NCBI GenBank assembly: GCA_964292325.1 | Contig: CAXYVG010000035.1 | Location: forward strand, 1-34,190 | Direction: 5' to 3' | Length of the DNA stretch: 34,190 nucleotides | DNA from: CTSoil-075 sp964292325 | Lineage (GTDB): Bacteria > Bacillota > Negativicutes > DSM-13327 | Shown here: positions 8,562-16,573 of the stretch, piece after piece | Position numbering within the stretch: position 1 is the first letter of the stretch | How the letters are laid out: every line of letters begins with the position of its first letter | The notes under the pieces: generated by a model | What the model saw: only the letters and a program-made list of their open reading frames with translations | Databases searched by the model: none | What the model was told of the DNA's origin: nothing | Program-made: the position numbers and the translations under genes

Positions 8562-8724
8562 TATTTCTGCCCTCCTGACATTTCTCTGAATCTCTCACCA
8601 TTTTATGGTAATATTTCGACGCTTTCAACATAATATCCTGCCTTATATTCATTTTTTTATAAAATAATATAAGAAATGGGAATAAAGGAAAGCATATCTC
8701 AAAAAATATTATATCTTGATAGCG

Positions 8725-8748
8725 AAAAAAGCGCCCATAAAGGGCGCT
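8725..8748 (-). terminator. terminator of typA
   Basis: On the minus strand AGCGCCC pairs with GGGCGCT across a 5-nt loop and is followed by six T. It lies about 20 nt after the typA stop codon. Confidence 0.88.
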
Positions 8749-8767
8749 CATACATACTAGAATCAGA

Positions 8768-10576
8768 TTAGGAGTTTTTGCGCATTCTTCCTCGTAACGT
8801 ACGGTCTAAAATAGCCTTACGCAAGCGGATGCTCTTTGGAGTTACTTCTACTAACTCATCCTTATTAATATACTCTAGAGCTTGCTCTAAGCTCAATATA
8901 CGTGGCGCTGTTAAACGCAATGCTTCATCAGATGCACTGGTACGCATATTAGTAACCTGTTTTTTCTTACATGGATTTACGTCCATATCCATTTCCCGAG
9001 TATTTTCACCGATAATGCTACCTTCATAGACAGGTTGTCCTGGTACTACGAATATAATACCACGGTCTTGCAAGTTGAAAATACCATAACCAGTGGTTTC
9101 ACCAGCTTCAAATGCAACTAATGCGCCACGTGTACGACCAGGAATATCACCTTTGTATGGTGCATATCCGTGGAATACATGATGCATAATACCATTGCCC
9201 TTTGTGCTAGTTAAGAACTCAGAACGGAAACTAATGAGTCCACGAGCTGGAACGATAAATTCCATACGTAAATATCCAGCTGTTTCCGTCATATTAATCA
9301 GTTCCGCTTTACGAGTACCTAATGATTCCATAACAGGCCCCATAAATTCTTGTGGTACGTCAATTGTCAAGGATTCCATAGGCTCACAGCGCTGACCATT
9401 AATGGTTTTATAAATAACTGCTGGTTTACCAACTTGGAATTCAAAACCTTCACGACGCATGGTCTCAATTAAAATTGACAAATGTAGTTCACCACGGCCA
9501 CATACTTCAAACGTATCAGCACTATCCGTTTCATTTACGCGCAAACTTACATTTGTTTCTACTTCTTTAAATAGACGGTCACGTAGATGTCTAGTAGTAA
9601 TAAAACTACCTTCCCGTCCAGCAAAAGGACTGTTGTTTACACTAAAGACCATAACTAATGTAGGTTCATCAATATCAATAGTTGGCAATGCTTCTGGATT
9701 TTCAGTATCACAAATCGTCTCACCAATATTTACATCCGTTAGACCAGTAATTGCTACAATATCACCAAGTCCCACTTCTTGCGTTTCGGTTCGTTTTAGT
9801 CCTTCATATGTATACAAACGACCAATCTTACCTTTTCTCTCTATCTCACCATTCAATATGACGACTTGTTGTCCATTCGTTACCTTACCACGGATTACAC
9901 GTCCAATGGCAATACGACCAACATAATCATCATAATCAAGAGTCGTGACCATAATTTGTAGTGGTCCATCTATCTCTCCTTGCGGAGCAGGAATTTCTTC
10001 AATTAAGAGCTTAAATAATGGTTCTAAATTGTCGCTTTCATCAGCCATGTTAAGTTTTGCAATACCATCTCTAGCAGCTGCATATACGACTTTAAAATCT
10101 AACTGTTCATCAGTCGCATCAAGATCCATGAACAATTCAAATATTTCCTCACTCACTTCATCTACGCGCTGATCCGGACGGTCAATTTTATTAATCACAA
10201 CAATAACTTTTAACTTTTGTTCCAATGCTTTTTTCAAAACATATTTGGTTTGTGGCATCGAACCCTCAAAAGAGTCAACTAATAACAATACGCCATCCAC
10301 CATATTCAGTACACGTTCTACTTCACCGCCAAAATCCGCATGGCCTGGAGTATCAACAATGTTAATCTTAACACCATCATGCATTACAGAAGTATTCTTC
10401 GATAAAATAGTAATACCCCGTTCACGTTCAAGGTCATTTGAATCCATAACTCGTTCTGTTACAGTTTCGTTCGCGCGGAATACATTACTTTGTCTAAGCA
10501 TAGCATCTACTAAAGTTGTTTTACCATGGTCAACGTGAGCAATAATCGCTACGTTGCGCAAATCATTACGTTTCAT
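8768..10576 (-). CDS. typA: ribosome-associated translational GTPase TypA/BipA
   Basis: A 602-residue translational GTPase that binds the 70S ribosome at the EF-G site and is needed mainly under stress or low temperature and for 50S assembly. G1 AHVDHGKTTL (about residue 12), G3 DTPGHADFGGEV and G4 NKIDRP are intact. They are followed by the EF-Tu-like domain 2 (VGRIAIGRVIRGKV), EF-G-like domains with GRGELHLSILIETMRREGFE and VPQEFMGPVMESLGTRK, and the BipA-specific C-terminal domain (TPKSIRLRKAILD). The full length matches the family. The start ATG follows AGGAGGG by 8 nt. The gene has its own promoter (10653-10681), a 5' UTR hairpin and a strong terminator, so it is probably monocistronic. 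Confidence 0.97.
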   Translation of the reverse strand: MKRNDLRNVAIIAHVDHGKTTLVDAMLRQSNVFRANETVTERVMDSNDLERERGITILSKNTSVMHDGVKINIVDTPGHADFGGEVERVLNMVDGVLLLVDSFEGSMPQTKYVLKKALEQKLKVIVVINKIDRPDQRVDEVSEEIFELFMDLDATDEQLDFKVVYAAARDGIAKLNMADESDNLEPLFKLLIEEIPAPQGEIDGPLQIMVTTLDYDDYVGRIAIGRVIRGKVTNGQQVVILNGEIERKGKIGRLYTYEGLKRTETQEVGLGDIVAITGLTDVNIGETICDTENPEALPTIDIDEPTLVMVFSVNNSPFAGREGSFITTRHLRDRLFKEVETNVSLRVNETDSADTFEVCGRGELHLSILIETMRREGFEFQVGKPAVIYKTINGQRCEPMESLTIDVPQEFMGPVMESLGTRKAELINMTETAGYLRMEFIVPARGLISFRSEFLTSTKGNGIMHHVFHGYAPYKGDIPGRTRGALVAFEAGETTGYGIFNLQDRGIIFVVPGQPVYEGSIIGENTREMDMDVNPCKKKQVTNMRTSASDEALRLTAPRILSLEQALEYINKDELVEVTPKSIRLRKAILDRTLRGRMRKNS

Positions 10577-10607
10577 TTATTAAGCCCTCCTAAAATATAA
10601 ACAAAGA

Positions 10608-10634
10608 AAGGATGCTGTTTATACTGCACCCTTT
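10608..10634 (-). promoter_or_regulatory. hairpin in the typA 5' UTR
   Basis: On the minus strand AAAGGGTGC pairs with GCATCCTTT (one G-U pair) around a 9-nt loop, and CTTTGTTT follows. It lies between the promoter and the ribosome binding site and could be a weak attenuator or a stabilising structure. Confidence 0.45.
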
Positions 10635-10652
10635 TATTGTGGCATACAAACC

Positions 10653-10681
10653 ACTATATTATACTGTGGACTTGCTGTCAA
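10653..10681 (-). promoter_or_regulatory. sigma-A type promoter of typA
   Basis: On the minus strand TTGACA (10676-10681), a 17-nt spacer and TATAGT (10653-10658) precede typA. Confidence 0.7.
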
Positions 10682-10737
10682 TTGCCAATCTTAATTTTTT
10701 CTACATATTTTTGAAAAATATGCTATTATATTTTATT

Positions 10738-12339
10738 TTATAGGTTATTTAGCGTTTTATTCATAAATCCTTGTAACTTTTCTAAATTGCGCATAATATC
10801 TGCAATTTTACTAGCATCTGCCCCCCCAATTTCTTCAAGCTGTTTGCGATGAGCAATATACTCTCGATCGAGTACATCCAAATAGTCATATAGTTGCTTC
10901 ATTGCCGGATCCACGACATGCGCTTCCTCAATCTGCCACTCTTTCCCTGTTAAAGTGGCAACATCACCATAACTTGGAATATAAGTACTAACTGCTAGTT
11001 TCTCTTTCACAAGCTGAGCGAAGGCTAGCGACGCCTCTGATTCACCATGCACTAAAAAGATATTAGCTATCTTATTTTTAAAATTAGCAAGCCATGTTAA
11101 TAATTGCCCCTGATCAGCATGTGCCGAAAAACCATCCAGACTATAAATGGTCGCCTTTACACTAATTTCTTCACCTAAAATCTTTACGCGTTTCGCACCT
11201 TCTACTAAACGCCGCCCCAAACTTCCTTGGGCTTGATAGCCAACAAATAATACGCTAGCTTCTGGTCGCCATAGATTATGTTTGAGATGATGAAGAATTC
11301 GTCCAGCATCACACATGCCGCTCGCCGAAATAATAATCGCTGGCTGATCTAAATCATTCAATGCTTTCGATTCGTCGGAGGTCTTGGTAAATCTTAGTTG
11401 CGGCATAAGCAATGGATTATCTTTTTCTACTTGTATGATTCCCATGGCTTCGCTGTCATAATCTTCCATATTATGTAAAAAGATATCCGTTGCTGATATA
11501 GCGAGTGGACTATCAATAATCACTGGCATATCGGGTATTTTTCCTGATTTTAAAAGGTTATGCAAATAATATAGCATCGTCTGAGTTCGACCTACGGCAA
11601 AGGAAGGAATGATAATATTGCCTCCCCGTGCTACGCTCGCATTAATAATACGCGCTAATTTTTCCTGTTTATCATATATTTCATGTGACCGATTGCCATA
11701 CGTAGATTCAACAATAATATAGTCAGCCTCCTCAATGAAGCTAGGATCTTTAATAATCGGTTGATCAGATTGTCCAAGGTCGCCAGAAAATACAAATTTG
11801 GTATTTTCCCCGTCTTCCGTTACCCACACCTCTAACATAGCCGATCCCAGAATATGACCCGCATCTTTGAAACAAACTTTCACACTTGGCGATAACGTGA
11901 CGATTGCATCATAATCTACTGACACAAAATTTGTTAAACAAGCGTATGCATCTGCTATCGTATACAAAGGCTCTACTGGCTTTTTCCCAGCGCGCTTCCC
12001 CTTGCGATTGGCAATTTCTGCATCAAATTCTTGAATATGAGCACTATCAGGCAACATAATTCCACACAGTTCGTTGGTAACCTTCGTTGCATAAACTTTT
12101 CCTTTAAAACCCGCTTTACAAAGTTTAGGCACTAATCCACTATGGTCAATATGTGCATGTGTTAATAATACACAATCAATCTCTGCGGGATTATATAAAA
12201 ACTCACGCTTATTATGAGCAGTAATTGTTTTTGAACCTTGAAACATACCACAATCAATTAGGATTTTTTGTGTACCTACTTCCAATAAATAAGACGAACC
12301 TGTTACCATTTTTGCAGCACCTAAAAAACTTAATTTCAT
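10738..12339 (-). CDS. beta-CASP metallo-beta-lactamase-fold RNA-processing type protein
   Basis: A full-length CPSF/YSH1-type protein of 533 residues. The metallo-beta-lactamase domain has the zinc motif HAHIDHSG (His61, His63, Asp65, His66), a later metal-ligand His in KDAGHILGSAMLEV and Asp in FSGDLGQSDQPI. The beta-CASP insert is marked by VESTYGNRSHE, PSFAVGRTQTMLYYL and ISASGMCDAGRILHHL. The RMMBL end carries the conserved histidine in DGFSAHADQGQLLTWL, and a 60-residue charged helical tail follows. Bacterial members are nucleases or uncharacterised RNA-processing proteins distinct from RNase J. GTG at 12348 is in frame, but AAGGAG is well spaced only for the ATG at 12339. The 3' end lies near the typA promoter region. 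Confidence 0.88.
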   Translation of the reverse strand: MKLSFLGAAKMVTGSSYLLEVGTQKILIDCGMFQGSKTITAHNKREFLYNPAEIDCVLLTHAHIDHSGLVPKLCKAGFKGKVYATKVTNELCGIMLPDSAHIQEFDAEIANRKGKRAGKKPVEPLYTIADAYACLTNFVSVDYDAIVTLSPSVKVCFKDAGHILGSAMLEVWVTEDGENTKFVFSGDLGQSDQPIIKDPSFIEEADYIIVESTYGNRSHEIYDKQEKLARIINASVARGGNIIIPSFAVGRTQTMLYYLHNLLKSGKIPDMPVIIDSPLAISATDIFLHNMEDYDSEAMGIIQVEKDNPLLMPQLRFTKTSDESKALNDLDQPAIIISASGMCDAGRILHHLKHNLWRPEASVLFVGYQAQGSLGRRLVEGAKRVKILGEEISVKATIYSLDGFSAHADQGQLLTWLANFKNKIANIFLVHGESEASLAFAQLVKEKLAVSTYIPSYGDVATLTGKEWQIEEAHVVDPAMKQLYDYLDVLDREYIAHRKQLEEIGGADASKIADIMRNLEKLQGFMNKTLNNL

Positions 12340-12412
12340 TTCAATCACTCTCCTTATCTACTTATCAGTATATTTCGACAATTCTCAAAAAAATCCTTCT
12401 CTACTCTATTCT

Positions 12413-12452
12413 AATAAACATAGACTTGGCATATGCCAAGTCTATGTTTATT
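12413..12452. repeat. perfect 40-bp palindrome at the murB stop codon
   Basis: Bases 12413-12432 (AATAAACATAGACTTGGCAT) are exactly inverted in 12433-12452, with no spacer. As RNA this would fold to a long hairpin with a CATATG-type loop. Its outer arms AATAAA/TTTATT could act as A and U tracts of a two-way terminator after murB. The murB stop codon (12448-12450) is in the right arm. Confidence 0.85.
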
Positions 12453-13374
12453 CTTCACCAAATATACGAACTTCTGGTTGTAACATAATACCCGAATGCC
12501 CATGAACACGGCGCTGAACTTCTTTAATTAATAGCAATACATCCTTCGCAGTTGCACCACCCGCATTAATAATAAAACCAGCATGCTTATTGGATACTTG
12601 AGCACCGCCCACAGTGTACCCTTTTAATCCTGCCTGCTCAATCAAAGTTCCAGCGAAATGTCCTGGTGGTCTTTTAAAGGTACTACCAGCACTAGGCATT
12701 TCTAGTGGCTGTTTTGTCTCACGTTTTACGGTATATTCATCCATTTTTTGTTTAATATCTGGTTTTTCTTGTTTCTGTAGTTGTAGCTCTACCTCACAAA
12801 TCACGCAGCCATTATCCTGAAATACGCTATGCCGATAACCAAAAACAATTTCATCTCCTACAAAACGCCTAACGCCACCATTTCTACAAACCCCTGATAC
12901 AGCAGTAACAACCTGACACATTTCGCCAGAGTAAGCACCCGCATTCATAAATACAGCGCCACCAATACTACCAGGAATACCAATTGCAAACTCAAAACCA
13001 CCTAATCCATGCTCCGCTGCATAACTAGAAACATCGGCTAGCATTGCCCCAGCTCCAACATAAATCGTATCTTTTGCATGCCGAATATAAGACATCTCAC
13101 TACCAAATTTTAATACTAAGCCTTTAATACCGTTATCAAGAACCAAAATATTTGAGCCATTTCCAAGAAATGTAACAGGCATCTCATATTGTTTGGCAAT
13201 GATCATGATATCCGCTACTTCAGCTGTCGTAGCAGGAAATATCAGATAATCTGCTGGTCCGCCTATTTTAAAAGTAGTATGTTTTGACAATGGTTCATTG
13301 ACCAATAAGCGATTGCTTGGAATTAAATCACTCAATTTTTTTAGTATTTCATTATCTTTATTATTTTTTGTCAA
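12448..13374 (-). CDS. murB: UDP-N-acetylenolpyruvoylglucosamine reductase
   Basis: A cytoplasmic FAD enzyme that reduces UDP-GlcNAc-enolpyruvate with NADPH to UDP-MurNAc, the second committed step of peptidoglycan synthesis. The FAD-binding half shows HTTFKIGGPADYLIFP, LGNGSNILV and EFAIGIPGSIGGAVFMNAGAYSGEM. The catalytic serine is in PSAGSTFKRP and the acid/base glutamate in LQPEVRIFGEE at the C terminus. The GNGSN and SAGSTFKRP pattern with 308 residues fits type II MurB. The TTG start lies inside the end of the ylbF-like gene (14-bp overlap), with GAAGG about 9 nt upstream, so the two genes are translationally coupled. A perfect palindrome overlaps the stop codon. Confidence 0.95.
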   Translation of the reverse strand: MTKNNKDNEILKKLSDLIPSNRLLVNEPLSKHTTFKIGGPADYLIFPATTAEVADIMIIAKQYEMPVTFLGNGSNILVLDNGIKGLVLKFGSEMSYIRHAKDTIYVGAGAMLADVSSYAAEHGLGGFEFAIGIPGSIGGAVFMNAGAYSGEMCQVVTAVSGVCRNGGVRRFVGDEIVFGYRHSVFQDNGCVICEVELQLQKQEKPDIKQKMDEYTVKRETKQPLEMPSAGSTFKRPPGHFAGTLIEQAGLKGYTVGGAQVSNKHAGFIINAGGATAKDVLLLIKEVQRRVHGHSGIMLQPEVRIFGEE

Positions 13375-13711
13375 AGAAATCCATTCCTTCAGCTACAGAA
13401 TCACCTAGTATTTTATAGATATCAGCTACCAAGCGCTGAAATTTCATATAAGAGTGCATAAATTGAGATGCTTTACTATTTGCAGCAATCAATTGATATA
13501 ACTGCTGTATTTGTTCTGTTTTTTCTTTATTTTCGGGTTTATTCCCCATCATTTCATATTCGAGTTCCATTTGCTTTGCGATAAATTCTTTGACCATTGT
13601 TTTGGCTGATTCATCTGTATCAAGAACTTTCTTAACCGCCATAAATTCTATATATTCTGGAGATTGTTTTATTGTACTTACCAAATCATGCGTTTTATCA
13701 TAAATATTCAT
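13361..13711 (-). CDS. YlbF/YmcA-family helical protein
   Basis: The 116-residue all-helical protein matches the YlbF/YmcA family (Com_YlbF). In Bacillus, members of this family form a complex with YaaT that carries iron-sulfur clusters and influences RNase Y, Spo0A activation and competence. Visible family features are an N-terminal helix with SPEYIEFMAVKKVLDTDESAKTMVKEF, a long charged helix ending in NKPENKEKTEQIQQLYQLIAAN, and a final helix with the F.R.VADIYKIL-type ending. GGGAGG lies 6 nt before the ATG. It overlaps murB by 14 bp and shares its promoter (13758-13787). The exact paralogue cannot be assigned. Confidence 0.85.
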   Translation of the reverse strand: MNIYDKTHDLVSTIKQSPEYIEFMAVKKVLDTDESAKTMVKEFIAKQMELEYEMMGNKPENKEKTEQIQQLYQLIAANSKASQFMHSYMKFQRLVADIYKILGDSVAEGMDFFDKK

Positions 13712-13757
13712 ATTATGCCTCCCTTTTTATAATATACGAAATACACACAGTTTATAC

Positions 13758-13787
13758 ATTATACAACAATTATATTTTATTGATCAA
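13758..13787 (-). promoter_or_regulatory. candidate promoter of the ylbF-murB operon
   Basis: On the minus strand TTGATC (13782-13787), 18 nt, then a perfect TATAAT (13758-13763). The -35 lies within the last codons of the upstream TIM-barrel gene. Confidence 0.5.
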
Positions 13788-14627
13788 TAAAAAATATAAT
13801 TCCTGCATTACTTTTGCATCTATTGCCTGCGTTCCTGCCGACTCACAAATAATCCTTGGTGTAAACCCCCGTGAAGCACAAAGAGCAACGAGTGGCTCAT
13901 GCGGTGGTCCAAATTCATCAGCAAAAGTCCAATGACGCTTTTCGCCACCTTTCGTAAATTCAATGCGACTAAAGTGGATATGTAAATTTTGGGCCACTTC
14001 AGATCCAAGTTTTTCCCCTACTATATCAAAAACCTCTTCCATTTCCTGCTCAGTACAATATTTTCCACCTGTGACAGCGTGTAAATGTCCGAAATCTACA
14101 GCAGGTCTAACCCATTTTGACATTTGGCACAGCTCTATGACTTCTGCCAATGATCCCAACTGATTTTGCTTGCCCATTGTTTCAGGGCATAGATAAATAC
14201 CAGTTAAGCCCCGGTTTTCTACTTGCTCTAGTATAGTACTAAAAGAACGTTTCACCTGCTGCATCGCAAGATTACGCTCTTGTTTTCCCGGTCCTCCCAT
14301 ATGAAAAATAATACGATCGGCTCCCATCCACCTTGCGACCTCTAAGCACTTAAAAAAGTGATTTTGCGTATTGTTAATAATCGCGATATCCTCAGTACCT
14401 AAGCTAATATAGTATGGGGCATGAATACTTAACTTTATATTATGCTCTATTGCTTTATAGCCAATTTCCCTGGCTGTTTCTTCCTTAATATTTACTCCTC
14501 GACTACATTGATATTCATAGGCCGTCAAATTCATGCCACTTAGCCATGCTGGCATTTGCACGGATGCCTTATTACCGGCTTCATAAAAAGCATCGGGATT
14601 TCCGGCTGGACCAAATTGTGCATACAT
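13770..14627 (-). CDS. endonuclease-IV-like TIM-barrel protein (AP endonuclease / sugar isomerase fold)
   Basis: The 285-residue protein belongs to the xylose isomerase-like/AP endonuclease 2 fold. The order of metal-type motifs is that of endonuclease IV: LSIHAPYYIS near residue 70, IIFHMGGPG, LCPETMGK, PAVDFGHLHA, LHIHFSRIEFTKGGEKRHW and a final IICES. These supply the His, Glu and Asp ligands of a three-metal site, which would suit abasic-site cleavage during base excision repair. Endonuclease IV proper cleaves DNA 5' of an abasic site, but shorter relatives are annotated only as sugar phosphate isomerase/epimerase, so the activity is probable rather than proved. The start ATG has only a weak binding site (GGTGATT). 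It is followed directly by the ylbF promoter. Confidence 0.78.
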   Translation of the reverse strand: MYAQFGPAGNPDAFYEAGNKASVQMPAWLSGMNLTAYEYQCSRGVNIKEETAREIGYKAIEHNIKLSIHAPYYISLGTEDIAIINNTQNHFFKCLEVARWMGADRIIFHMGGPGKQERNLAMQQVKRSFSTILEQVENRGLTGIYLCPETMGKQNQLGSLAEVIELCQMSKWVRPAVDFGHLHAVTGGKYCTEQEMEEVFDIVGEKLGSEVAQNLHIHFSRIEFTKGGEKRHWTFADEFGPPHEPLVALCASRGFTPRIICESAGTQAIDAKVMQELYFLLINKI

Positions 14628-14659
14628 TTTTAATCACCATCCCGTTGCAAAATTCACGT

Positions 14660-15121
14660 TTAATATGTTAGATTCACAAATTGTTGTTGCCTGAGAGCTT
14701 CATATACAACGATAGCTGCAGCATTTGATAAATTTAATGATCTAGCATCATCCACCATCGGGATGCGAACACAATGATCTTGATTTGCCTTGAGCAATTC
14801 TTCTGGTAGTCCAGCTGTTTCCTTACCAAACACGAGTAAATCATCCGCTAAATACTGGACGTCACTATAACTTTTATGAGCCTTAGTCGTATTAAAATAA
14901 AAATTATGACCTTTATATAATTCTACAACTTCAGCAAAATTTTCATGACAGTGGACTTTTACTAAATGCCAATAGTCGAGACCCGCACGTTTTAAATACT
15001 TATCCTCAATTGAAAACCCCAAAGGTTTTACTAAATGGAGTTCACAATTTGTTGCTGCACACAAGCGAGCGATATTCCCAGTATTGCCAGGAATTTCAGG
15101 TTCAACCAATACTATATGCAT
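14660..15121 (-). CDS. trmL: tRNA (cytidine/uridine-2'-O)-methyltransferase, TrmL type
   Basis: A SPOUT methyltransferase that uses SAM to methylate the 2'-O of nucleotide 34 in tRNA-Leu isoacceptors. The three SPOUT knot motifs are clear: EPEIPGNTGNIARLCAATNCELHLV at the N terminus, LVFGKETAGLPEELL in the middle and VRIPMVDDARSLNLSNAAAIVVYEALRQ at the end. The 153-residue length is close to the usual 155-160. An in-frame upstream ATG at 15145 would add eight residues, but GAGGTG stands 6 nt before the ATG at 15121, so I use the latter. It lies 32 nt upstream of the endonuclease-IV-like gene and may be co-transcribed with it. Confidence 0.93.
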   Translation of the reverse strand: MHIVLVEPEIPGNTGNIARLCAATNCELHLVKPLGFSIEDKYLKRAGLDYWHLVKVHCHENFAEVVELYKGHNFYFNTTKAHKSYSDVQYLADDLLVFGKETAGLPEELLKANQDHCVRIPMVDDARSLNLSNAAAIVVYEALRQQQFVNLTY

Positions 15122-15210
15122 TCTATTCACCTCAAACTTTATCATTACCTATTATTTGTTTTACTATATATATATCACTAAATTTTCTTCTTACATTATT
15201 CCACATACCA

Positions 15211-15241
15211 AAAGAAAAATCCTACCCATATGAGCAGGATT
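15211..15241 (-). terminator. terminator of the response regulator gene
   Basis: On the minus strand AATCCTGCTCAT pairs with ATGGGTAGGATT (with wobble pairs) and is followed by TTTCTTTT. It lies 20 nt after the stop codon of the gene that ends at 15261. Confidence 0.75.
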
Positions 15242-15260
15242 AAAGAAATTCTCCCTGATC

Positions 15261-16400
15261 TTACTTTAGACACACCAACATCATAGACGTATCATTGCTC
15301 ACTACCTCTTGCGTACCATTTCCAAATAATCGAATAATAGCGGTAAAGAATTCTGTAATATCTTTATTAATAAGATGCTTATAATCTAAAAAACTATTCG
15401 ACAAATCATCATATATACCTGTTTCATCCAACATAAGCTTACTTTCAATTAACCCTTCAGAATATGTGAGTATTATATCTCCTGGAGCAACTGAAACGGT
15501 ATGTACACTATATTTCTCATCTTTTACTACACCCAATCCCGGATTACTTTCACGCAAGATTGTTATATTTTGATCTGCTTCATTAAATACAAGAGGGTAG
15601 CACTGCCCAGCATTAGAATACCACAAGATATTCTTATCAATCATGCCAACAAAAGCGGTCATCGAATATTCACTTTGCGTAATTTTACAAAACATATTGT
15701 TCATGACTCTCAGTACTTTATCTGGCGAGTGTAGCACTCTAATACAATGTTGAAACTCTATTTTGAGCATAGATGTCAACATAGCAGCTGCTACTCCATT
15801 TCCTGAAACATTGGCCATAATGAACCATACCGTATCACCAATTTGTGAGCAATCATAAAAATCGCCACCAATTTCTTGTGTGGGAAGATATTTACCATAC
15901 ATGGTGGCATTCTTCATTTGTGCCTTTTCATTTAACAGCGACTGTTGCAAAATATTGGCCATCAACAAATCAACATGCATTTTAAAATTTAATTCTTGAA
16001 TTGTTTTTTGCTGTTCATAACTCTTAAGAGCATTTTTAGCCTTTTTCGGTAAAATCACTTTCATTTCTCTAGGTTTTAGTGGTTTTGTAAAATAATCATA
16101 TGCCCCAAGCTCTAGAGCCTCACTCACACTATCAACATCTTCATTAGCTGAATATATAATCACTGGAATATCACATAGACTTGGTGTTTTTTTCATTTCT
16201 CCAAGTACGGCAAAACCATCTTTAATTGGCATGATTAAATCTAAAATAACTAAGCTAATTTGATGTTTGGTAAGCATTTCTAATGCATCTACACCATCTA
16301 TAGCCTCAATAAAATTTGCCCCTTCTATACTCTGTAAGGCTTCTTTAACGACTACCCTATTTACTGCTATGTCATCAACCACCAAAATATTGCACTCCAT
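15261..16400 (-). CDS. response regulator with SpoIIE/RsbU-type PP2C output domain (altered active site)
   Basis: The 379-residue protein joins an N-terminal receiver domain (Asp9, Asp10, phospho-acceptor Asp54 in LVILDLIMP, Ser84, Lys106) to a short helical linker (about 128-165) and a C-terminal PP2C-like domain. Family members dephosphorylate an anti-sigma-factor antagonist when the receiver is phosphorylated. GGDFYD (Asp180, Asp183) is intact. The second metal motif, usually DVSGHG or DVSGKG, reads NVSGNG with Asn197 in place of Asp, and the later T-D-G motif reads S-E-G with Glu315; Asp370 near the end is kept. The enzyme may thus be weak or act as a pseudophosphatase. No anti-sigma or antagonist gene lies nearby. 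GAGGTG precedes the ATG by 6 nt. Confidence 0.88.
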   Translation of the reverse strand: MECNILVVDDIAVNRVVVKEALQSIEGANFIEAIDGVDALEMLTKHQISLVILDLIMPIKDGFAVLGEMKKTPSLCDIPVIIYSANEDVDSVSEALELGAYDYFTKPLKPREMKVILPKKAKNALKSYEQQKTIQELNFKMHVDLLMANILQQSLLNEKAQMKNATMYGKYLPTQEIGGDFYDCSQIGDTVWFIMANVSGNGVAAAMLTSMLKIEFQHCIRVLHSPDKVLRVMNNMFCKITQSEYSMTAFVGMIDKNILWYSNAGQCYPLVFNEADQNITILRESNPGLGVVKDEKYSVHTVSVAPGDIILTYSEGLIESKLMLDETGIYDDLSNSFLDYKHLINKDITEFFTAIIRLFGNGTQEVVSNDTSMMLVCLK

Positions 16401-16573
16401 ATACTCACCTCATATGTTTTTAATAGCTATAGTAATCATAACAGAAAATAAGTATCACTACTACTATACATTTCAAAGAAAGTGTTATACCTTCTGATTC
16501 CTAAGCAAAGAAACAAGTCCTGCAAACATTCTGTAACAGAAAATTTACAAGACGCATTCTGACGTTTCCGTTG

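Noticed and set aside
8551..8751. 66-codon minus-strand frame between the SepF-like gene and typA
   Set aside because: It overlaps the typA terminator and the SepF-like start, has no proper binding site at its start, and its hydrophobic/aromatic composition is that of translated AT-rich spacer.
9459..9926. 155-codon plus-strand frame inside typA
   Set aside because: It is the antisense shadow of a well-conserved GTPase gene; the Ser/Thr/Pro-rich translation matches no family.
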